Source: Rhodospirillaceae bacterium (GTDB taxonomy: Bacteria; Pseudomonadota; Alphaproteobacteria; Rhodospirillales; Casp-alpha2). From it: a DNA stretch of 64,000 bases. The stretch lies in the NCBI GenBank assembly GCA_018665815.1, contig JABJBP010000130.1, positions 62,001 through 126,000 of the forward strand, read 5' to 3'. The notes under the pieces are model-generated. The model saw nothing but the letters and a program-made list of their open reading frames with translations. It searched no databases and was not told the origin of the DNA. The position numbers were made by a program, and so were the translations under genes. Positions 18,532 through 28,596 of this stretch are shown here, piece by piece (the first letter of the stretch is position 1; every line of letters begins with the position of its first letter).

Positions 18532-20391
18532 TCAGGCTCGGCGTTGGCGGCCCTTGGCAGGGACGTCGTCTTCGAACAGTTCGGCTAGTTGGTTCATCAT
18601 CGTGCCGCCCAGTTCCTCGGCATCAACGATGGTGACGGCCCTGCGGTAATAGCGGGTTACGTCGTGACCGATACCGATGGCGCTGATCTCAACATCGGAT
18701 TTGGTTTCAATCCATTCGATGACGTCGCGCAGATGGCGTTCAAGATAGTTGCCGGGGTTGGCTGACAAGGTTGCGTCGTCCACCGGCGCGCCGTCGGAAA
18801 TCACCATCAGGATGCGCCGTTGTTCGGGGCGCCCCATCAAACGGTGATGCGCCCAAAGCAACGCTTCGCCATCGATGTTTTCCTTCAACAAACCTTCGCG
18901 CAGCATCAGGCCCAAATTCTTGCGCGCGCGCCGCCAGGGTTGGTCGGCGGATTTGAACACGATATGGCGCAAATCATTAAGCCTGCCCGGATTTTTGGGT
19001 TTGCCGTCGGCGACCCATTTCTCACGCGCTTGACCGCCTTTCCATGACCGGGTGGTGAAGCCCAATATCTCAACCTTGACCGCGCAGCGTTCCAGCGTGC
19101 GAGCTAAAATATCACCACACATGGCCGCCACGGTGATCGGCCGGCCGCGCATGGATCCCGAATTATCAACCAGCAGCGTCACCACGGTATCGCGGAAATC
19201 CGTGTCGCGTTCCATTTTGTACGACAACGGTTGGGTCGGATTAACGACAACCCTTGAAAGCCGACCTGCATCCAAGATGCCTTCTTCCAGATCAAACTCC
19301 CACGACCGGGTCTGCTTGGCCATTAAACGACGCTGCAATCGGTTGGCCAACCGCGACACGACACCCTGCAGGTGCGATAGCTGTTGGTCCAGTTGATGAC
19401 GCAACCGGGTGAGTTCTTCGGGGTCACACAATTCCTCGGCGCCGGTTATTTCATCGAACTTGGCGGTAAACGGGTGATAGCGAATATCCGAATTGGCTTC
19501 GTCACGGTGCCAAGGCTCGTTCCAGCGGCTTGGGCCGGCGGGTTCTTCTTCGCCATCGCCAGTGGCGAATTGTTCCTCGTCACCGTCGCCCATATCGCCT
19601 TCGTCGGTCATTTCCATTTCACCGGATTCGCCGGCCATCATGGAATCATCATCCATTTCCGAATCCGCACCTTGATCGGCGTCATCGCCGGCTTCATCGG
19701 GATTGTCTTCGTTTTCCTGATCATCGGAATCGAGCGGCTGTGTGTCGTCGTCGATCAAATCCAACGTCCGGATGATATCGGTGACGGCGTCGGCGAAGCG
19801 TTCCTGGTCGGCGGGGCAGTCGCGCAAGGCGCGCACTTGCTTGCCGATGCGGCCCTCAAGGTCGTGGCGCCAGATATTCATCAGGCCGTGCGCGCTTTCC
19901 GGCGCGGTCTCGCCGGTCAGGCATTCACGGACCATAAGGCCCACCGCATCGGCAAGCATGGCGTCGTTCTTTTCCGTGACCGCGCCGAAGCCCTTGGCCT
20001 TGCATTGTTCATCAAGCAAGGCACCGATATTTTCGGCGATCCCTGAGAACCGGCGCGTGCCGAGGCTTTCGCAACGCACCTGTTCAATGGCTTCGTAGAC
20101 GGCCCGGGCTTCAGGCCCCGACGGCATGTGCTCGCGGTGGACGTCCTGGTCGTGATAGCGCAACCGAAGCGCCAAGGCGTCCGATACACCGCGTAACTTC
20201 TTTAAAGCGGCCAGATCAACGGCACCGACTGGCGTCGGTAATACGGCGGATTCTTTCGTCGCCGAGGCTTGGCCAGGCGTGAAGGCGACGGTCAATTCCT
20301 TCTCCGCCGCCACCGCCTTCAGCGTTGCCGAGGTGACCCGTTTGACCAGTTCGTTGGGTTCTTCCTTGCGTATCATCAGACAGTCCGGCAT
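18532..20391 (-). CDS. cobT: Cobaltochelatase subunit CobT
   Basis: Subunit of the aerobic CobNST complex that inserts cobalt into hydrogenobyrinate a,c-diamide with ATP. The 619-residue protein has the family layout: an N-terminal helical region, a long Asp/Glu-rich acidic stretch (about residues 215-280), then [25 protein letters not shown]. The C-terminal von Willebrand A domain carries a MIDAS motif, [11 protein letters not shown]. It follows cobS by 24 bases. The large subunit cobN is not in this window. Confidence 0.96.
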   Translation of the reverse strand: MPDCLMIRKEEPNELVKRVTSATLKAVAAEKELTVAFTPGQASATKESAVLPTPVGAVDLAALKKLRGVSDALALRLRYHDQDVHREHMPSGPEARAVYEAIEQVRCESLGTRRFSGIAENIGALLDEQCKAKGFGAVTEKNDAMLADAVGLMVRECLTGETAPESAHGLMNIWRHDLEGRIGKQVRALRDCPADQERFADAVTDIIRTLDLIDDDTQPLDSDDQENEDNPDEAGDDADQGADSEMDDDSMMAGESGEMEMTDEGDMGDGDEEQFATGDGEEEPAGPSRWNEPWHRDEANSDIRYHPFTAKFDEITGAEELCDPEELTRLRHQLDQQLSHLQGVVSRLANRLQRRLMAKQTRSWEFDLEEGILDAGRLSRVVVNPTQPLSYKMERDTDFRDTVVTLLVDNSGSMRGRPITVAAMCGDILARTLERCAVKVEILGFTTRSWKGGQAREKWVADGKPKNPGRLNDLRHIVFKSADQPWRRARKNLGLMLREGLLKENIDGEALLWAHHRLMGRPEQRRILMVISDGAPVDDATLSANPGNYLERHLRDVIEWIETKSDVEISAIGIGHDVTRYYRRAVTIVDAEELGGTMMNQLAELFEDDVPAKGRQRRA

Positions 20392-20415
20392 CGCCCGTGC
20401 GGGCGGGCCTGCTTT

Positions 20416-21414
20416 CTATTGAAGAACGGCGTTGGCGGCCGATTCGGGGAGTTCCTGGCCAAAGCAACGCTGGTAGTATTCGGCAACCACCGGCCGCTCA
20501 ATCTCATCGCATTTATTCAAGAATGTGAGCCGGAAAGCGACACCGACATCACCGAATATCTGCGCGTTCTCTGCCCAGGTAATCACGGTGCGGGGCGACA
20601 TAACGGTGGAAATATCACCGTTGACGAAACCCGAACGGGTCAGGTCGGCAACATTGACCATGGCAGCCAGCGATTCACGGCCTTCGTCGGTGTCATAGGC
20701 TGATGCTTTCGCCAGCACGATTTCAAGCTCCGCGTCGTGCGGCAGATAGTTCAATGTGGTGACGATATTCCAGCGGTCCATTTGTCCCTGGTTGATTTGC
20801 TGGGTGCCGTGATAGAGCCCGGTGGTGTCGCCCAAGCCAACGGTGTTGGTCGTCGAAAACAGACGAAAATACGGGTTCGGTTGCATCACCCGGTTCTGAT
20901 CAAGCAGGGTCAATTTACCTTCAACCTCAAGCACACGCTGGATCACAAACATCACGTCGGGCCGTCCGGCATCATATTCGTCAAATACCAACGCCGTCGG
21001 GTTTTGAAGCGCCCAAGGCAGAATGCCTTCGCGGAATTCCGTCACCTGATGGCCGTCGCGGAGCACGATTGCGTCTTTGCCGATCAGATCGATCCGGCTG
21101 ATGTGACTGTCCAGGTTGATCCGGATGCAGGGCCAGTTCAGGCGCGCCGCCACTTGCTCGATATGGGTCGACTTTCCGGTGCCGTGATAGCCTTGGATCA
21201 TGACGCGGCGGTTGTGCGCGAACCCAGCTAGAATGGCCAATGTCGTATCATGGTCAAAACGATAGGCATCGTCGACGGTGGGCACATGTTCATCGGTGTT
21301 GCTGAAGGCCGGAACCTCCATGTCACTTTCGATGCCGAAAATTTGACGGACGGAGACGGTGATATCCGGCTCCTGGGCAGCCAGGGCATCGGACGTGTTA
21401 ACGGCGGCGGTCAT
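20416..21414 (-). CDS. cobS: Cobaltochelatase subunit CobS (AAA+ ATPase)
   Basis: The ATPase motor of the CobNST chelatase; it forms a ring with CobT. The 332-residue protein has Walker [15 protein letters not shown] (Gly75-Ser82), Walker [14 protein letters not shown], and sensor sequence [14 protein letters not shown]. The C-terminal [21 protein letters not shown] is typical. It is transcribed ahead of cobT. The B12-dependent mutase 3 kb away is one possible consumer of the cofactor. Confidence 0.96.
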   Translation of the reverse strand: MTAAVNTSDALAAQEPDITVSVRQIFGIESDMEVPAFSNTDEHVPTVDDAYRFDHDTTLAILAGFAHNRRVMIQGYHGTGKSTHIEQVAARLNWPCIRINLDSHISRIDLIGKDAIVLRDGHQVTEFREGILPWALQNPTALVFDEYDAGRPDVMFVIQRVLEVEGKLTLLDQNRVMQPNPYFRLFSTTNTVGLGDTTGLYHGTQQINQGQMDRWNIVTTLNYLPHDAELEIVLAKASAYDTDEGRESLAAMVNVADLTRSGFVNGDISTVMSPRTVITWAENAQIFGDVGVAFRLTFLNKCDEIERPVVAEYYQRCFGQELPESAANAVLQ

Positions 21415-21527
21415 GGCAGAAGATCCATTTCTATTGACGGGTCGGGGTCGCGGAGTATTTGCGCAGTTTGCGGACCAGTGGGTGTAGGGGGAATGCCCCG
21501 TTCAGTCAAGGCGGGGCGGCGGAAAAC

Positions 21528-22127
21528 CTATGTTTCCAGGAAGTCCATAATCAGCCGGTAGGCGTGATTGATTTCCTTGATCCGATCATCTGCATCCGCC
21601 GGCGCGCCTGGTGCGTCCGGATGGTAGGTTTTGACCAAATCCTTGTAGCGTGTCTTGACGGCCACGATATCCACTGGAATTTCGAGATCCAGCACTGCCA
21701 ACGCGCGCCGAATTTCGGCCCCAATGGCGGCAAGGCTTGGATCACTGGCCGGCTTGTCGCCCGAGGCGCGTTCACTGTCGCTTCCGTCATTGTCGAAGGT
21801 GCCAAAAGGATCATCGAATTCGCCGGCCATGAACGCTCTGATCGCCGGCGCGGCGCCTAGCGGCCACGATGGCCTGTTCCAAACCGTGTCGTGGCGGACA
21901 ATGGCTTCGACCTCGTCATCGGTCAAATCGGCGAAGAAATTCCATGCCTTGTTGTACTGGCTTGCATGCACTTTGCAGAACCATCGGAAACTGTTCGGCT
22001 CATCGCGCGACCGGGGAGCACGATGCGGCGCTTCATCATCACAACCGGGCCAATCGCAGACCATGAGATCGGCATTCGGATCCGGGCCATAACGTTCAAG
22101 AACGGGTGTGTGGAGCTTCGCTGTCAT
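21528..22127 (-). CDS. J-domain protein linked to cobS
   Basis: A 199-residue protein with a C-terminal J domain (about 135-197) containing the HPD motif in KTYHPDAPG, which stimulates Hsp70 ATPase. The N-terminal part has CDWPGCDDEAPHRAPRS and RWFCKVHASQYNKAWNFF, with paired Cys/His residues that could bind zinc. This gene lies upstream of cobS in many alphaproteobacteria, so a role in folding or assembling the chelatase is possible but unproven. Confidence 0.88.
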   Translation of the reverse strand: MTAKLHTPVLERYGPDPNADLMVCDWPGCDDEAPHRAPRSRDEPNSFRWFCKVHASQYNKAWNFFADLTDDEVEAIVRHDTVWNRPSWPLGAAPAIRAFMAGEFDDPFGTFDNDGSDSERASGDKPASDPSLAAIGAEIRRALAVLDLEIPVDIVAVKTRYKDLVKTYHPDAPGAPADADDRIKEINHAYRLIMDFLET

Positions 22128-22404
22128 GCGACAACTATGCGATCTTGCTTCGCTACTGGCAAGAGATAGCCCGACCGGAAAGCAAATTTCAAACGCCTGT
22201 TCTGGACGCTAAGTTTTTGAATAATTCCACTATTGGTTTTGGTCTATTAATGGTAAGTTTTTCTTATCTGGATAACACTTATTCAGATTACTAAGCGCGG
22301 GATGGGGTGCGCTTGGTAAATAATAAAATACCACCGATGCTGCGGGTGCTGAATTGGGTCCCTGCAATTGATGTATCGGTAGGGACATAAAGGGCCGTAT
22401 TGCC

Positions 22405-22689
22405 ATGAAAAGCCGTCTCATCAGCCGAAATATCAAAATCAATGGGCGCCGCACAAGCATGCGACTCGAGGAAGCCACCTGGGAAGCTATTGACGAAATT
22501 TGTGTGTTTGAAGATGTCAGTCTGCACGTGTTGTGCTCGGCGATCGATGAATGCCGGGACAATTCCAGCCGGACCTCGGCCGTCCGCGCATTTATTATCA
22601 CCTACTTCCACAAGTTCGCGGCCGAATGCGGCGGCCTGACTAGTGGTCGTGCGGAAGACATGTTGCCCGGATTATCGATGACCGGTTGA
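22405..22689 (+). CDS. Ribbon-helix-helix domain protein
   Basis: A 94-residue protein with the RHH_4-type fold. It has KSRLISRNIKINGRRTSMRLE as the basic strand region, followed by two helices (EEATWEAIDEICVFEDVSLHVLC and SSRTSAVRAFIITYFHKFA). Proteins of this family are small alphaproteobacterial DNA-binding or aryl-sulfate-operon-linked regulators. The 278 bases upstream, back to the J-domain gene, are AT-richer than the genes and hold no other reading frame I can support, so they may carry its promoter. Confidence 0.8.
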   Translation: MKSRLISRNIKINGRRTSMRLEEATWEAIDEICVFEDVSLHVLCSAIDECRDNSSRTSAVRAFIITYFHKFAAECGGLTSGRAEDMLPGLSMTG

Positions 22690-22746
22690 ATCCTTTGGCC
22701 GGTGCACCCAGGTGGGACTTGCGTGGCGGGTCTTACGAGGTGGGAC

Positions 22747-23307
22747 TTAATCCTCGCCCGTATAAAATTGTGGCCATGTGCGTTCGACGATGGGACCGTC
22801 ACTCGCATAGGCGTGGCAGGTGTCGAGCACGGGTGGGCGATCGGTTCGTTTTTTAGCATCCTCTGATGACTTGCGGTTACGCATGGGAATAATCGTTTGA
22901 TAAGCGGTTTGCGCAACCGGGCCCATCATCATGTCGCGGACATGGGTGCAGCCCTTGGTGCGGCCCATAATTTTCCGCACCTCTTTGCGCCAACCGGGGC
23001 CGATCGTTAGTCCTGCAATTTCAGGCACGCTGCTGTTGGCGTCCGTGCAAAGAGTATAGGGCGACGACTCGGTGAAGGCTTCGGCGGCCTGCACGACCAT
23101 ATCGTCATTCACCGTCAGCCGAATGGTCATCCGGTGAACCGCCTCGCCGCTGGCAACGCCGCCGCGGTCCACGTTGTCGAAGGAATAAGTTTTCGAATCC
23201 GTCAAAGTTCCTTCGATATCCCAATGCCCGTCATCGCGCTGGAAACCCTGGCACTCGATGCGGCGGGTATGAATGTGTTTTCTGGGGGCCGGACGGGAGA
23301 GCGACAT
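22747..23307 (-). CDS. DUF2889 domain protein
   Basis: A 186-residue soluble protein of the DUF2889 family. It opens PRKHIHTRRIECQGFQRDDG, followed by WDIEGTLTDSKTYSF and MTIRLTVNDDMVV. The C-terminal half has GCTHVRDMMMGPVAQTAYQTI, the family hallmark with conserved Cys and His. The ATG at 23307 has AAGGAA 8 bases upstream; the longer frame to 23370 lacks one. Family members often sit beside CoA-ester metabolism genes; here the divergent neighbour is the TetR gene of the acyl-CoA mutase operon, so a link is possible. Confidence 0.8.
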   Translation of the reverse strand: MSLSRPAPRKHIHTRRIECQGFQRDDGHWDIEGTLTDSKTYSFDNVDRGGVASGEAVHRMTIRLTVNDDMVVQAAEAFTESSPYTLCTDANSSVPEIAGLTIGPGWRKEVRKIMGRTKGCTHVRDMMMGPVAQTAYQTIIPMRNRKSSEDAKKRTDRPPVLDTCHAYASDGPIVERTWPQFYTGED

Positions 23308-23483
23308 GATCGGTTCCTTTTTCGGAGTAGGGCGCGAATTTTTCAAAGCCAGTCCTTGCACCGGTGTCACGAGCTTGTCAATTCGGCGGATGGCTGTGAT
23401 GCTGGCTTGAAATATTACCTAACAAATGTTAGTTAGATAATATAAACCCGCATCAGTGCGGACGTCACGGGAAAATCAAAGCG

Positions 23484-24080
23484 ATGGTGGCAGCGGCTCA
23501 GGTTTATAAAGATCCCTCGGTTGGGCGGGACAATAAATTGCCGCAACTGTTGGATTCCGCGGCCGGTCATTTTCGAACCGAAGGTTATGCGGCGGCATCC
23601 ATGCGCGATATCGCGGCGCGGGCTGGCATGAAGGCCGGGTCCATGTACTATTATTTCGCCTCAAAAGAAGATCTTCTAGTGGCGGTCCACGAAGAAGGCA
23701 TTCGCCGTATCACTGATGCGGTCAGTTCTGCGCTTTTGGATACGCTTGACCCTTGGCAGCGGTTGCAAGCTGCTATGAGTGCGCATCTTGATGCGTTATT
23801 GGACGGCGGCGATTATGCGCAAGTGGTTGTTCGGGAACTGCCGCGCGGTGATGCCGCGGCCAGGCGACGGCTGATTGCGCTGCGTGACGAATACGAATTC
23901 ATATTTCACCGCCTTGTCGATGAACTGCCGCTGGCACCGGATGCGCCACGCCGACATTTAAGATTGATGCTTCTAGGTGCCATGAATTGGACCCAGAATT
24001 GGTATCGGCCAGAAGGCGACAGCCCCCGCGATATCGCTGAGGCCTTCGTTGATTTAATCCGCAAGGGAGAGAACATATGA
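23484..24080 (+). CDS. TetR family transcriptional regulator
   Basis: A 198-residue repressor-type regulator. The N-terminal helix-turn-helix is ASMRDIAARAGMKAGSMYYYFASKEDLL (about residues 38-66, given here as its span), a textbook TetR recognition helix. The C-terminal ligand domain (about 80-195) is divergent, as expected. It overlaps the downstream B12-binding gene by 4 bases, so it is the first gene of the mutase operon and probably autoregulates it in response to an acyl-CoA or related ligand; the ligand is inference. Confidence 0.9.
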   Translation: MVAAAQVYKDPSVGRDNKLPQLLDSAAGHFRTEGYAAASMRDIAARAGMKAGSMYYYFASKEDLLVAVHEEGIRRITDAVSSALLDTLDPWQRLQAAMSAHLDALLDGGDYAQVVVRELPRGDAAARRRLIALRDEYEFIFHRLVDELPLAPDAPRRHLRLMLLGAMNWTQNWYRPEGDSPRDIAEAFVDLIRKGENI

Positions 24081-24550
24081 GCGCCACGAATAGCGCCACC
24101 GATGACGGCTCGACTACGGCTGCCAGTGTAGACCTGCAAGGCCTACTTGGCCGCCCCGCCCGTGTCATGGTCACCAAGATCGGTCTCGACGGACATGACC
24201 GGGGGTCAAGGTTGGTTGCCGGGTTCCTGCGCGACGCCGGGATGGAGGTCATCTACACGGCGCCATGGCAAGCCATCGAGACCGTCGTCAATCAGGCAAT
24301 GGAGGAAGATGTCGATGCCATTGGCATCAGTTCGTTGGCCACCGATCACCTTTTGGTGCCGAAGCTAATGGAGGCTATGCGCGCCGCAAAACTTGATGAC
24401 GTTGTCGTCATCGTGGGCGGTATCGTGCCGGAAAATGATGCCAATGATCTCAGAGAGGCCGGCGTCGCCGAAATTTTTCACCCGGGATCATCGCGCGATG
24501 AGATCGTGACGCGCATTGCCGCCCTTATTTCAGAAAACCGTGGCCGTTAA
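24077..24550 (+). CDS. Acyl-CoA mutase small subunit (B12-binding)
   Basis: A cobalamin-binding domain of 157 residues. The base-off signature DGHDRG is at 38-43 (Asp38, His40, Gly43), where His40 is the lower cobalt ligand. It is followed by the usual SSLATDHL and [13 protein letters not shown] blocks. In separate-subunit enzymes (isobutyryl- and 2-hydroxyisobutyryl-CoA mutases) this small protein pairs with a large catalytic subunit; here that is the next gene, 31 bases downstream. It overlaps tetR by 4 bases. Confidence 0.92.
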   Translation: MSATNSATDDGSTTAASVDLQGLLGRPARVMVTKIGLDGHDRGSRLVAGFLRDAGMEVIYTAPWQAIETVVNQAMEEDVDAIGISSLATDHLLVPKLMEAMRAAKLDDVVVIVGGIVPENDANDLREAGVAEIFHPGSSRDEIVTRIAALISENRGR

Positions 24551-24581
24551 CGGCCGAAAGTTATCGAACCAGGAGATAGTC

Positions 24582-26255
24582 ATGCCAAAAAACGGATCAT
24601 CTGATCATGACCGCAATGCCGCCGATCAGCGCTGGCAATCGGCTTATGAAGAAAACCTGCCCGGTGATGCGCAGCGTGAAAACCGCTCCGGTATTCCCAT
24701 CAAGCCGCTCTATACGCCCGATGATTGGGACAGCGAGAGCTATATGCCGGATTTGGGCTTTCCCGGCGAAGAGCCTTGGACCCGCGGCATTTATCCAACC
24801 ATGCACCGTGGCCGGGCCTGGAGCCAGCGCCAGCTGGTCGGGTTGGCGACACCCGAACAATACAACGCGCGGATGCGCAAAATTGTTGCCGCCGGCGCCA
24901 ACGCGCTGAGCGTCATTCCGTGTAATTCGGTCTATCGGGGGTATGACATGGATGAGGTCGACCCGGTGCTGTTGGGGACCTGCGGGACCACTATCAACAC
25001 GGTCGACGACCTGGACACTTGCCTTGACGGTGTGCCCATCGATACTACATCGATCGCGTTGAACGACCCATCACCGTTCACCCTTTTGGCGTTCTTGTTA
25101 GCTACTGCCAATCGCCGTGGCATTTCGTGGGACAAGGTGTCCGGCACCTCGAACCAAAGCGATTTCATTTCGCATTTTGTGGCCAATCATATGTTCTTCC
25201 GTCTGGCCTTGAGTGGGGCGCGGCGGGTCTTTGTCGATCACGTCGCTTTCGCCAACGAACATGTGCCGAAATGGAATCCGGTATCGGTGGTCGGTCAGCA
25301 CATGCAACAGGCCGGCGCGACACCGGCCGAAGCCATGGCCTTCACATTGTCCACTGCAATTCAATTTGCCGACGATTGCATTGCGCGCGGCATGGATCCC
25401 GATAAGTTCCTGCCCCGGTTCACTTTTTTCTTCGACATTTCAATCAGTTTTTTCGAAGAAATTGCAAAGCTTCGGGCAGGGCGCCGCATTTGGGCGCGCA
25501 TTGCCCGTGATCGTTTGGGGGCCAAGGATATGCACTCGCATCGGTTCAAGTTCCATGCTCAGACCTCGGGCCTCGACCTGACCCGTCAGCAGCCATTGAA
25601 CAACATCGCACGGGTCACCGCACAAGCTATCGCCGGCATTTTCGGCGGCCTGCAATCCATGCACACGGACGCCTACGATGAAGTGCTCAGCACGCCAACC
25701 GAAGAGGCCGCGAAGATCGCCGTGGCGACGCAGAATATTTTGCGTGATGAAGCACATCTTGATGATGTCATCGATCCGCTGGCGGGGTCATTTTATGTTG
25801 AGACACTGACCAATGACATGGAAGAGCAAATACTGGCGGTGATGGACAAGGTCGAGGCCGCGGGCGGCATGTTTGAAGCCGTACGGACCGGTTTGGTGCA
25901 GCGGATGATCGGCGAGTCAGCAGCAAAATTTCAGGCGAAAGTGGATGGCGGCGAACAAGCCATCGTCGGGGTCAACAAATACCAGGACGATTCCGAAATA
26001 CCGCCGCGCGCCTTGGACAGACCATCAGCCGATGTCATGCAGCGCCACATCGACAATCTTAAGCGGTTCAAGTCGGAACGCTCCAACGAGGCGGTAGCTA
26101 AGGCGCTGGATAACCTTGCCAGGGCATCGGAGGACGAAAGCGACAATATTTTTGGCCGTATCGTCGAAGCCGTCGAGGCAGGTGCGACCAACGGGGAGGT
26201 TTGTGGCCGATTGCGCGATGAGTTGGGCTTCGGGCAACCATTGATTGCCGCATGA
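24582..26255 (+). CDS. Divergent acyl-CoA mutase large subunit
   Basis: The TIM-barrel subunit of a B12-dependent carbon-skeleton mutase, 557 residues from the ATG at 24582 (AGGAGA at 24571-24576). The family frame is clear: [54 protein letters not shown] and [14 protein letters not shown]. The substrate-contacting positions differ from known enzymes by my alignment: Leu85 where methylmalonyl-CoA mutase has Tyr89, Asn202 for Arg207, Gln239 for Tyr243, and IPCNS for the usual FDLPT. Gln192 and His240 (Gln197, His244) are kept. It is therefore unlikely to be methylmalonyl-CoA mutase; the substrate is unknown. It overlaps the thioesterase gene by 4 bases. Confidence 0.9.
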   Translation: MPKNGSSDHDRNAADQRWQSAYEENLPGDAQRENRSGIPIKPLYTPDDWDSESYMPDLGFPGEEPWTRGIYPTMHRGRAWSQRQLVGLATPEQYNARMRKIVAAGANALSVIPCNSVYRGYDMDEVDPVLLGTCGTTINTVDDLDTCLDGVPIDTTSIALNDPSPFTLLAFLLATANRRGISWDKVSGTSNQSDFISHFVANHMFFRLALSGARRVFVDHVAFANEHVPKWNPVSVVGQHMQQAGATPAEAMAFTLSTAIQFADDCIARGMDPDKFLPRFTFFFDISISFFEEIAKLRAGRRIWARIARDRLGAKDMHSHRFKFHAQTSGLDLTRQQPLNNIARVTAQAIAGIFGGLQSMHTDAYDEVLSTPTEEAAKIAVATQNILRDEAHLDDVIDPLAGSFYVETLTNDMEEQILAVMDKVEAAGGMFEAVRTGLVQRMIGESAAKFQAKVDGGEQAIVGVNKYQDDSEIPPRALDRPSADVMQRHIDNLKRFKSERSNEAVAKALDNLARASEDESDNIFGRIVEAVEAGATNGEVCGRLRDELGFGQPLIAA

Positions 26256-26698
26256 CCGCTTTAGAGGATCAGCTGTCGGAATTGCTCAGCGATGACCCGT
26301 TTGCTCGGGCATTGGGTATTTCGTTCGTCAGGGCCGAGGAAGGGCAGGTCACCCTTGAGATGACGATTACGGAAACGCATATGAATTTTCTGGGCGGCGC
26401 CCATGGCGGCGCGATATTCGCGCTTGCCGACATGGCCTTCGGCTTGGCGTCAAATGCCGCCGGCACTGTCTCCATCGGGATCGATACCCATATTGCCTAT
26501 ATTCAAGGTTGCCGCGCCGGCGATGTCATTCGTGCTGAGGCGGTTGAACTTTCACGGGCGCGCCGGACGGCCGTCTACCGGGTTGACGTGACTCGGGATG
26601 CGGAGAACATCGCAACATTCACAGGTACGGTTTACGTAACCGGGCGCCTATTGGAAGAATGGAAAGCGCCTGCGGGTGCTACGAATGGCGCGGCTTAG
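26252..26698 (+). CDS. PaaI-type hotdog thioesterase
   Basis: A 148-residue hotdog-fold acyl-CoA thioesterase. The signature is [20 protein letters not shown], where the HGG turn and the following Ala-Asp form the catalytic helix of PaaI proteins. The length and [15 protein letters not shown] strand are also typical. It is translationally coupled to the mutase (4-base overlap), so it probably hydrolyses the mutase substrate, product or a stalled CoA ester in the same pathway. The convergent CBS gene overlaps its end by 4 bases. Confidence 0.9.
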   Translation: MTALEDQLSELLSDDPFARALGISFVRAEEGQVTLEMTITETHMNFLGGAHGGAIFALADMAFGLASNAAGTVSIGIDTHIAYIQGCRAGDVIRAEAVELSRARRTAVYRVDVTRDAENIATFTGTVYVTGRLLEEWKAPAGATNGAA

Positions 26699-27141
26699 GC
26701 GCCGTAACGGTCACCGAAAACAAAGGCCTGGGTTTCTTCGATGTCTTTTTCCAAGGCCTCTTTCACCGACGCGTAAAGATCGCGGATGGACACGATGGAA
26801 ACGCATTTTCCGTCTTCCGCTACGGGTAAGTGGCGATAACCACGCGTCTGCATCAATTCAAGCGCGTCGCGTGCCGAATCATCCGGTGCTAACGTATCAG
26901 GATTGGCGGTCATAATATCGCCGACTATTGTCGTGTTGCCATTTTTTCCGGCCGCTAAAACCTTTTGCGTCAGGTCGCGTTCGGTGATGATGCCGATCAG
27001 CATGCCGTCTGCGTCAACGATTATGAGTGCGGCAATATGCGCATCGGCCATTTTTTTGGCGGCCGTCAGAATCGTATCACCCACCGTGACGGAAGCGATG
27101 TTCATACGCTCAACGATATCAGGTATGATTTTTCCCTGCAT
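26695..27141 (-). CDS. CBS-domain pair protein
   Basis: A 148-residue stand-alone pair of CBS domains (about residues 10-65 and 75-130). The first has ADAHIAALIIVDADGMLIGIITERDL, the second RGYRHLPVAEDGKCVSIVSIRDLY, given as spans of the CBS ligand fold. Such proteins bind adenosyl ligands (AMP, ATP, NADH) and sense energy or redox state. A GGGAGGAA upstream supports the ATG at 27141. It is convergent with the thioesterase gene and probably unrelated to it. Confidence 0.88.
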   Translation of the reverse strand: MQGKIIPDIVERMNIASVTVGDTILTAAKKMADAHIAALIIVDADGMLIGIITERDLTQKVLAAGKNGNTTIVGDIMTANPDTLAPDDSARDALELMQTRGYRHLPVAEDGKCVSIVSIRDLYASVKEALEKDIEETQAFVFGDRYGA

Positions 27142-27237
27142 AATCCCCGATTCCTCCCGTAACTGATCCAAATCTGAATATTGATTATCTTACGGCAAGC
27201 ATGATGGGCGCGCTAGGGGTATTGGCTAACCCGTTGT

Positions 27238-28527
27238 TTACTCAGCATTTGCATCCACTGCCACGTCATCGGGTTGGTCGGGGGGCGTGATTCTGACTTG
27301 TGTGATCTGATGGCGTTGGCGTTCCAAAATATCGAATCGGAATCCATGAAACATGAACCGCTGCCCGACATCGGGGATACGCCGCGCTTCGTGCAAGACC
27401 AGCCCGGCGATGGTGGCGGCCTCTTCGTCGGGCAATCCCCACTCGTATTCGCGGTTCAAGTCGCGGATCGTCACCTTGCCGTCGACCACATAGCCGCCGT
27501 CCGCAGCCTCGCTAACCCCAATGACAGCGACGTCATGTTCATCATCAATGTCGCCAACAATTTCCTCAAGAATATCCTCAAGAGTTACGACGCCCAAAAA
27601 ACTGCCGTATTCATCAACCACCAAGGCGAAATGTTCGCGGCGCTCACGAAAGGCCTGGAGTTGATCCAGAAGCGGCGTCTGTTCGGGGATGAACCATGGC
27701 GCGGTCGCTTCATTGGCAATGGAGAGACCTTCCGGGTCACCGCCCCGGGCCCATAAGTTGCGCAATAGACCCTTGGCGTGCAGGACGCCGGAAATATTGT
27801 CCTGATCGTCGCGCCATATGGGAATGCGGGTATAAGGACTGTCGACGACTTGTTGGATGAGGTCGGTGACCGGCAGATCGGCGTCCAGGGCCACCACATC
27901 CTTGCGATGGGTCATGATTTCCGAGACCTGAACATCATCAAGATCCAAGACACTGCGCAACATCGCTCGTTCGTGGCGGCTGGATATCTCATCGACGTCA
28001 TGCAGCGCGATGGCGCCACGCAATTCCTCTTCGGTTTGCGTCAGTTGCTCACCATTGCGGGCCTTGACGGATAACAGGCTCAGGGTACCGCGGACCATCA
28101 ATTGAATAGCCTTGGTGAACGGCGAAAACACGGTGACGACGATGTTGACTAAAGGTGCGATGGCCAGCGCCGAACGATCGGCGGTGCGGATGGCATAAGT
28201 TTTGGGCAGGACCTCGGCGAAGATCAGCACGACAAGTGTCATAGCGATGGTCGCGTAGGCTATTCCGGCAGGGCCGAAGATTGAAATCAGCACACCGGTG
28301 GCCATCGCCGACGCCATGATGTTGACCAAATTGTTGCCCAGCAAAATGGCGCCGATCAGGCCTTCCTGATCATCACGCAGGCGATTGACGATGGCTGCAT
28401 TTTCGTCACCGTTCTGTTCCAGTTGATGCATCAATGGCCTGGACGCTGCCGTCAGGGCGGTCTCCGAGCCTGAAAAAAAGGCCGAGAGAAAAATCAGAAA
28501 GCCTATGGCTGCCAGGGTTTCCAGCAT
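27238..28527 (-). CDS. CorC/HlyC-family (CNNM-type) transporter
   Basis: A 429-residue inner-membrane protein. The N-terminal DUF21 domain (about 1-180) has hydrophobic segments and the family stretch FFSGSETALTAASRPLM. Two CBS domains occupy about 200-325 (SEIMTHRKDVVALD; ALVVDEYGSFLGVVTLEDILEE). A C-terminal CorC_HlyC domain (about 345-415) follows, with EYEWGLPDEEAATIAGLVLH. Such proteins are linked to Mg/Co efflux in bacteria. The location before aroB-aroK is common in Rhodospirillales. Confidence 0.92.
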   Translation of the reverse strand: MLETLAAIGFLIFLSAFFSGSETALTAASRPLMHQLEQNGDENAAIVNRLRDDQEGLIGAILLGNNLVNIMASAMATGVLISIFGPAGIAYATIAMTLVVLIFAEVLPKTYAIRTADRSALAIAPLVNIVVTVFSPFTKAIQLMVRGTLSLLSVKARNGEQLTQTEEELRGAIALHDVDEISSRHERAMLRSVLDLDDVQVSEIMTHRKDVVALDADLPVTDLIQQVVDSPYTRIPIWRDDQDNISGVLHAKGLLRNLWARGGDPEGLSIANEATAPWFIPEQTPLLDQLQAFRERREHFALVVDEYGSFLGVVTLEDILEEIVGDIDDEHDVAVIGVSEAADGGYVVDGKVTIRDLNREYEWGLPDEEAATIAGLVLHEARRIPDVGQRFMFHGFRFDILERQRHQITQVRITPPDQPDDVAVDANAE

Positions 28528-28596
28528 GGGTTTGCTCCGTCCTATTCAATAGGGGCTATCAAAGATACTTAACTAAATATCGGTGCAATGATCTGT

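Noticed and set aside
19384-20046. 220-codon, hydrophobic open frame antisense to cobT
   Set aside because: It mirrors the acidic stretch of CobT, which reads as Val/Ile/Phe-rich on the other strand; no start signal.
24516-24581. Longer start of the mutase large subunit, overlapping the B12-binding gene
   Set aside because: The ATG at 24582 has AGGAGA upstream; the added 22 residues are just another frame of the small subunit.
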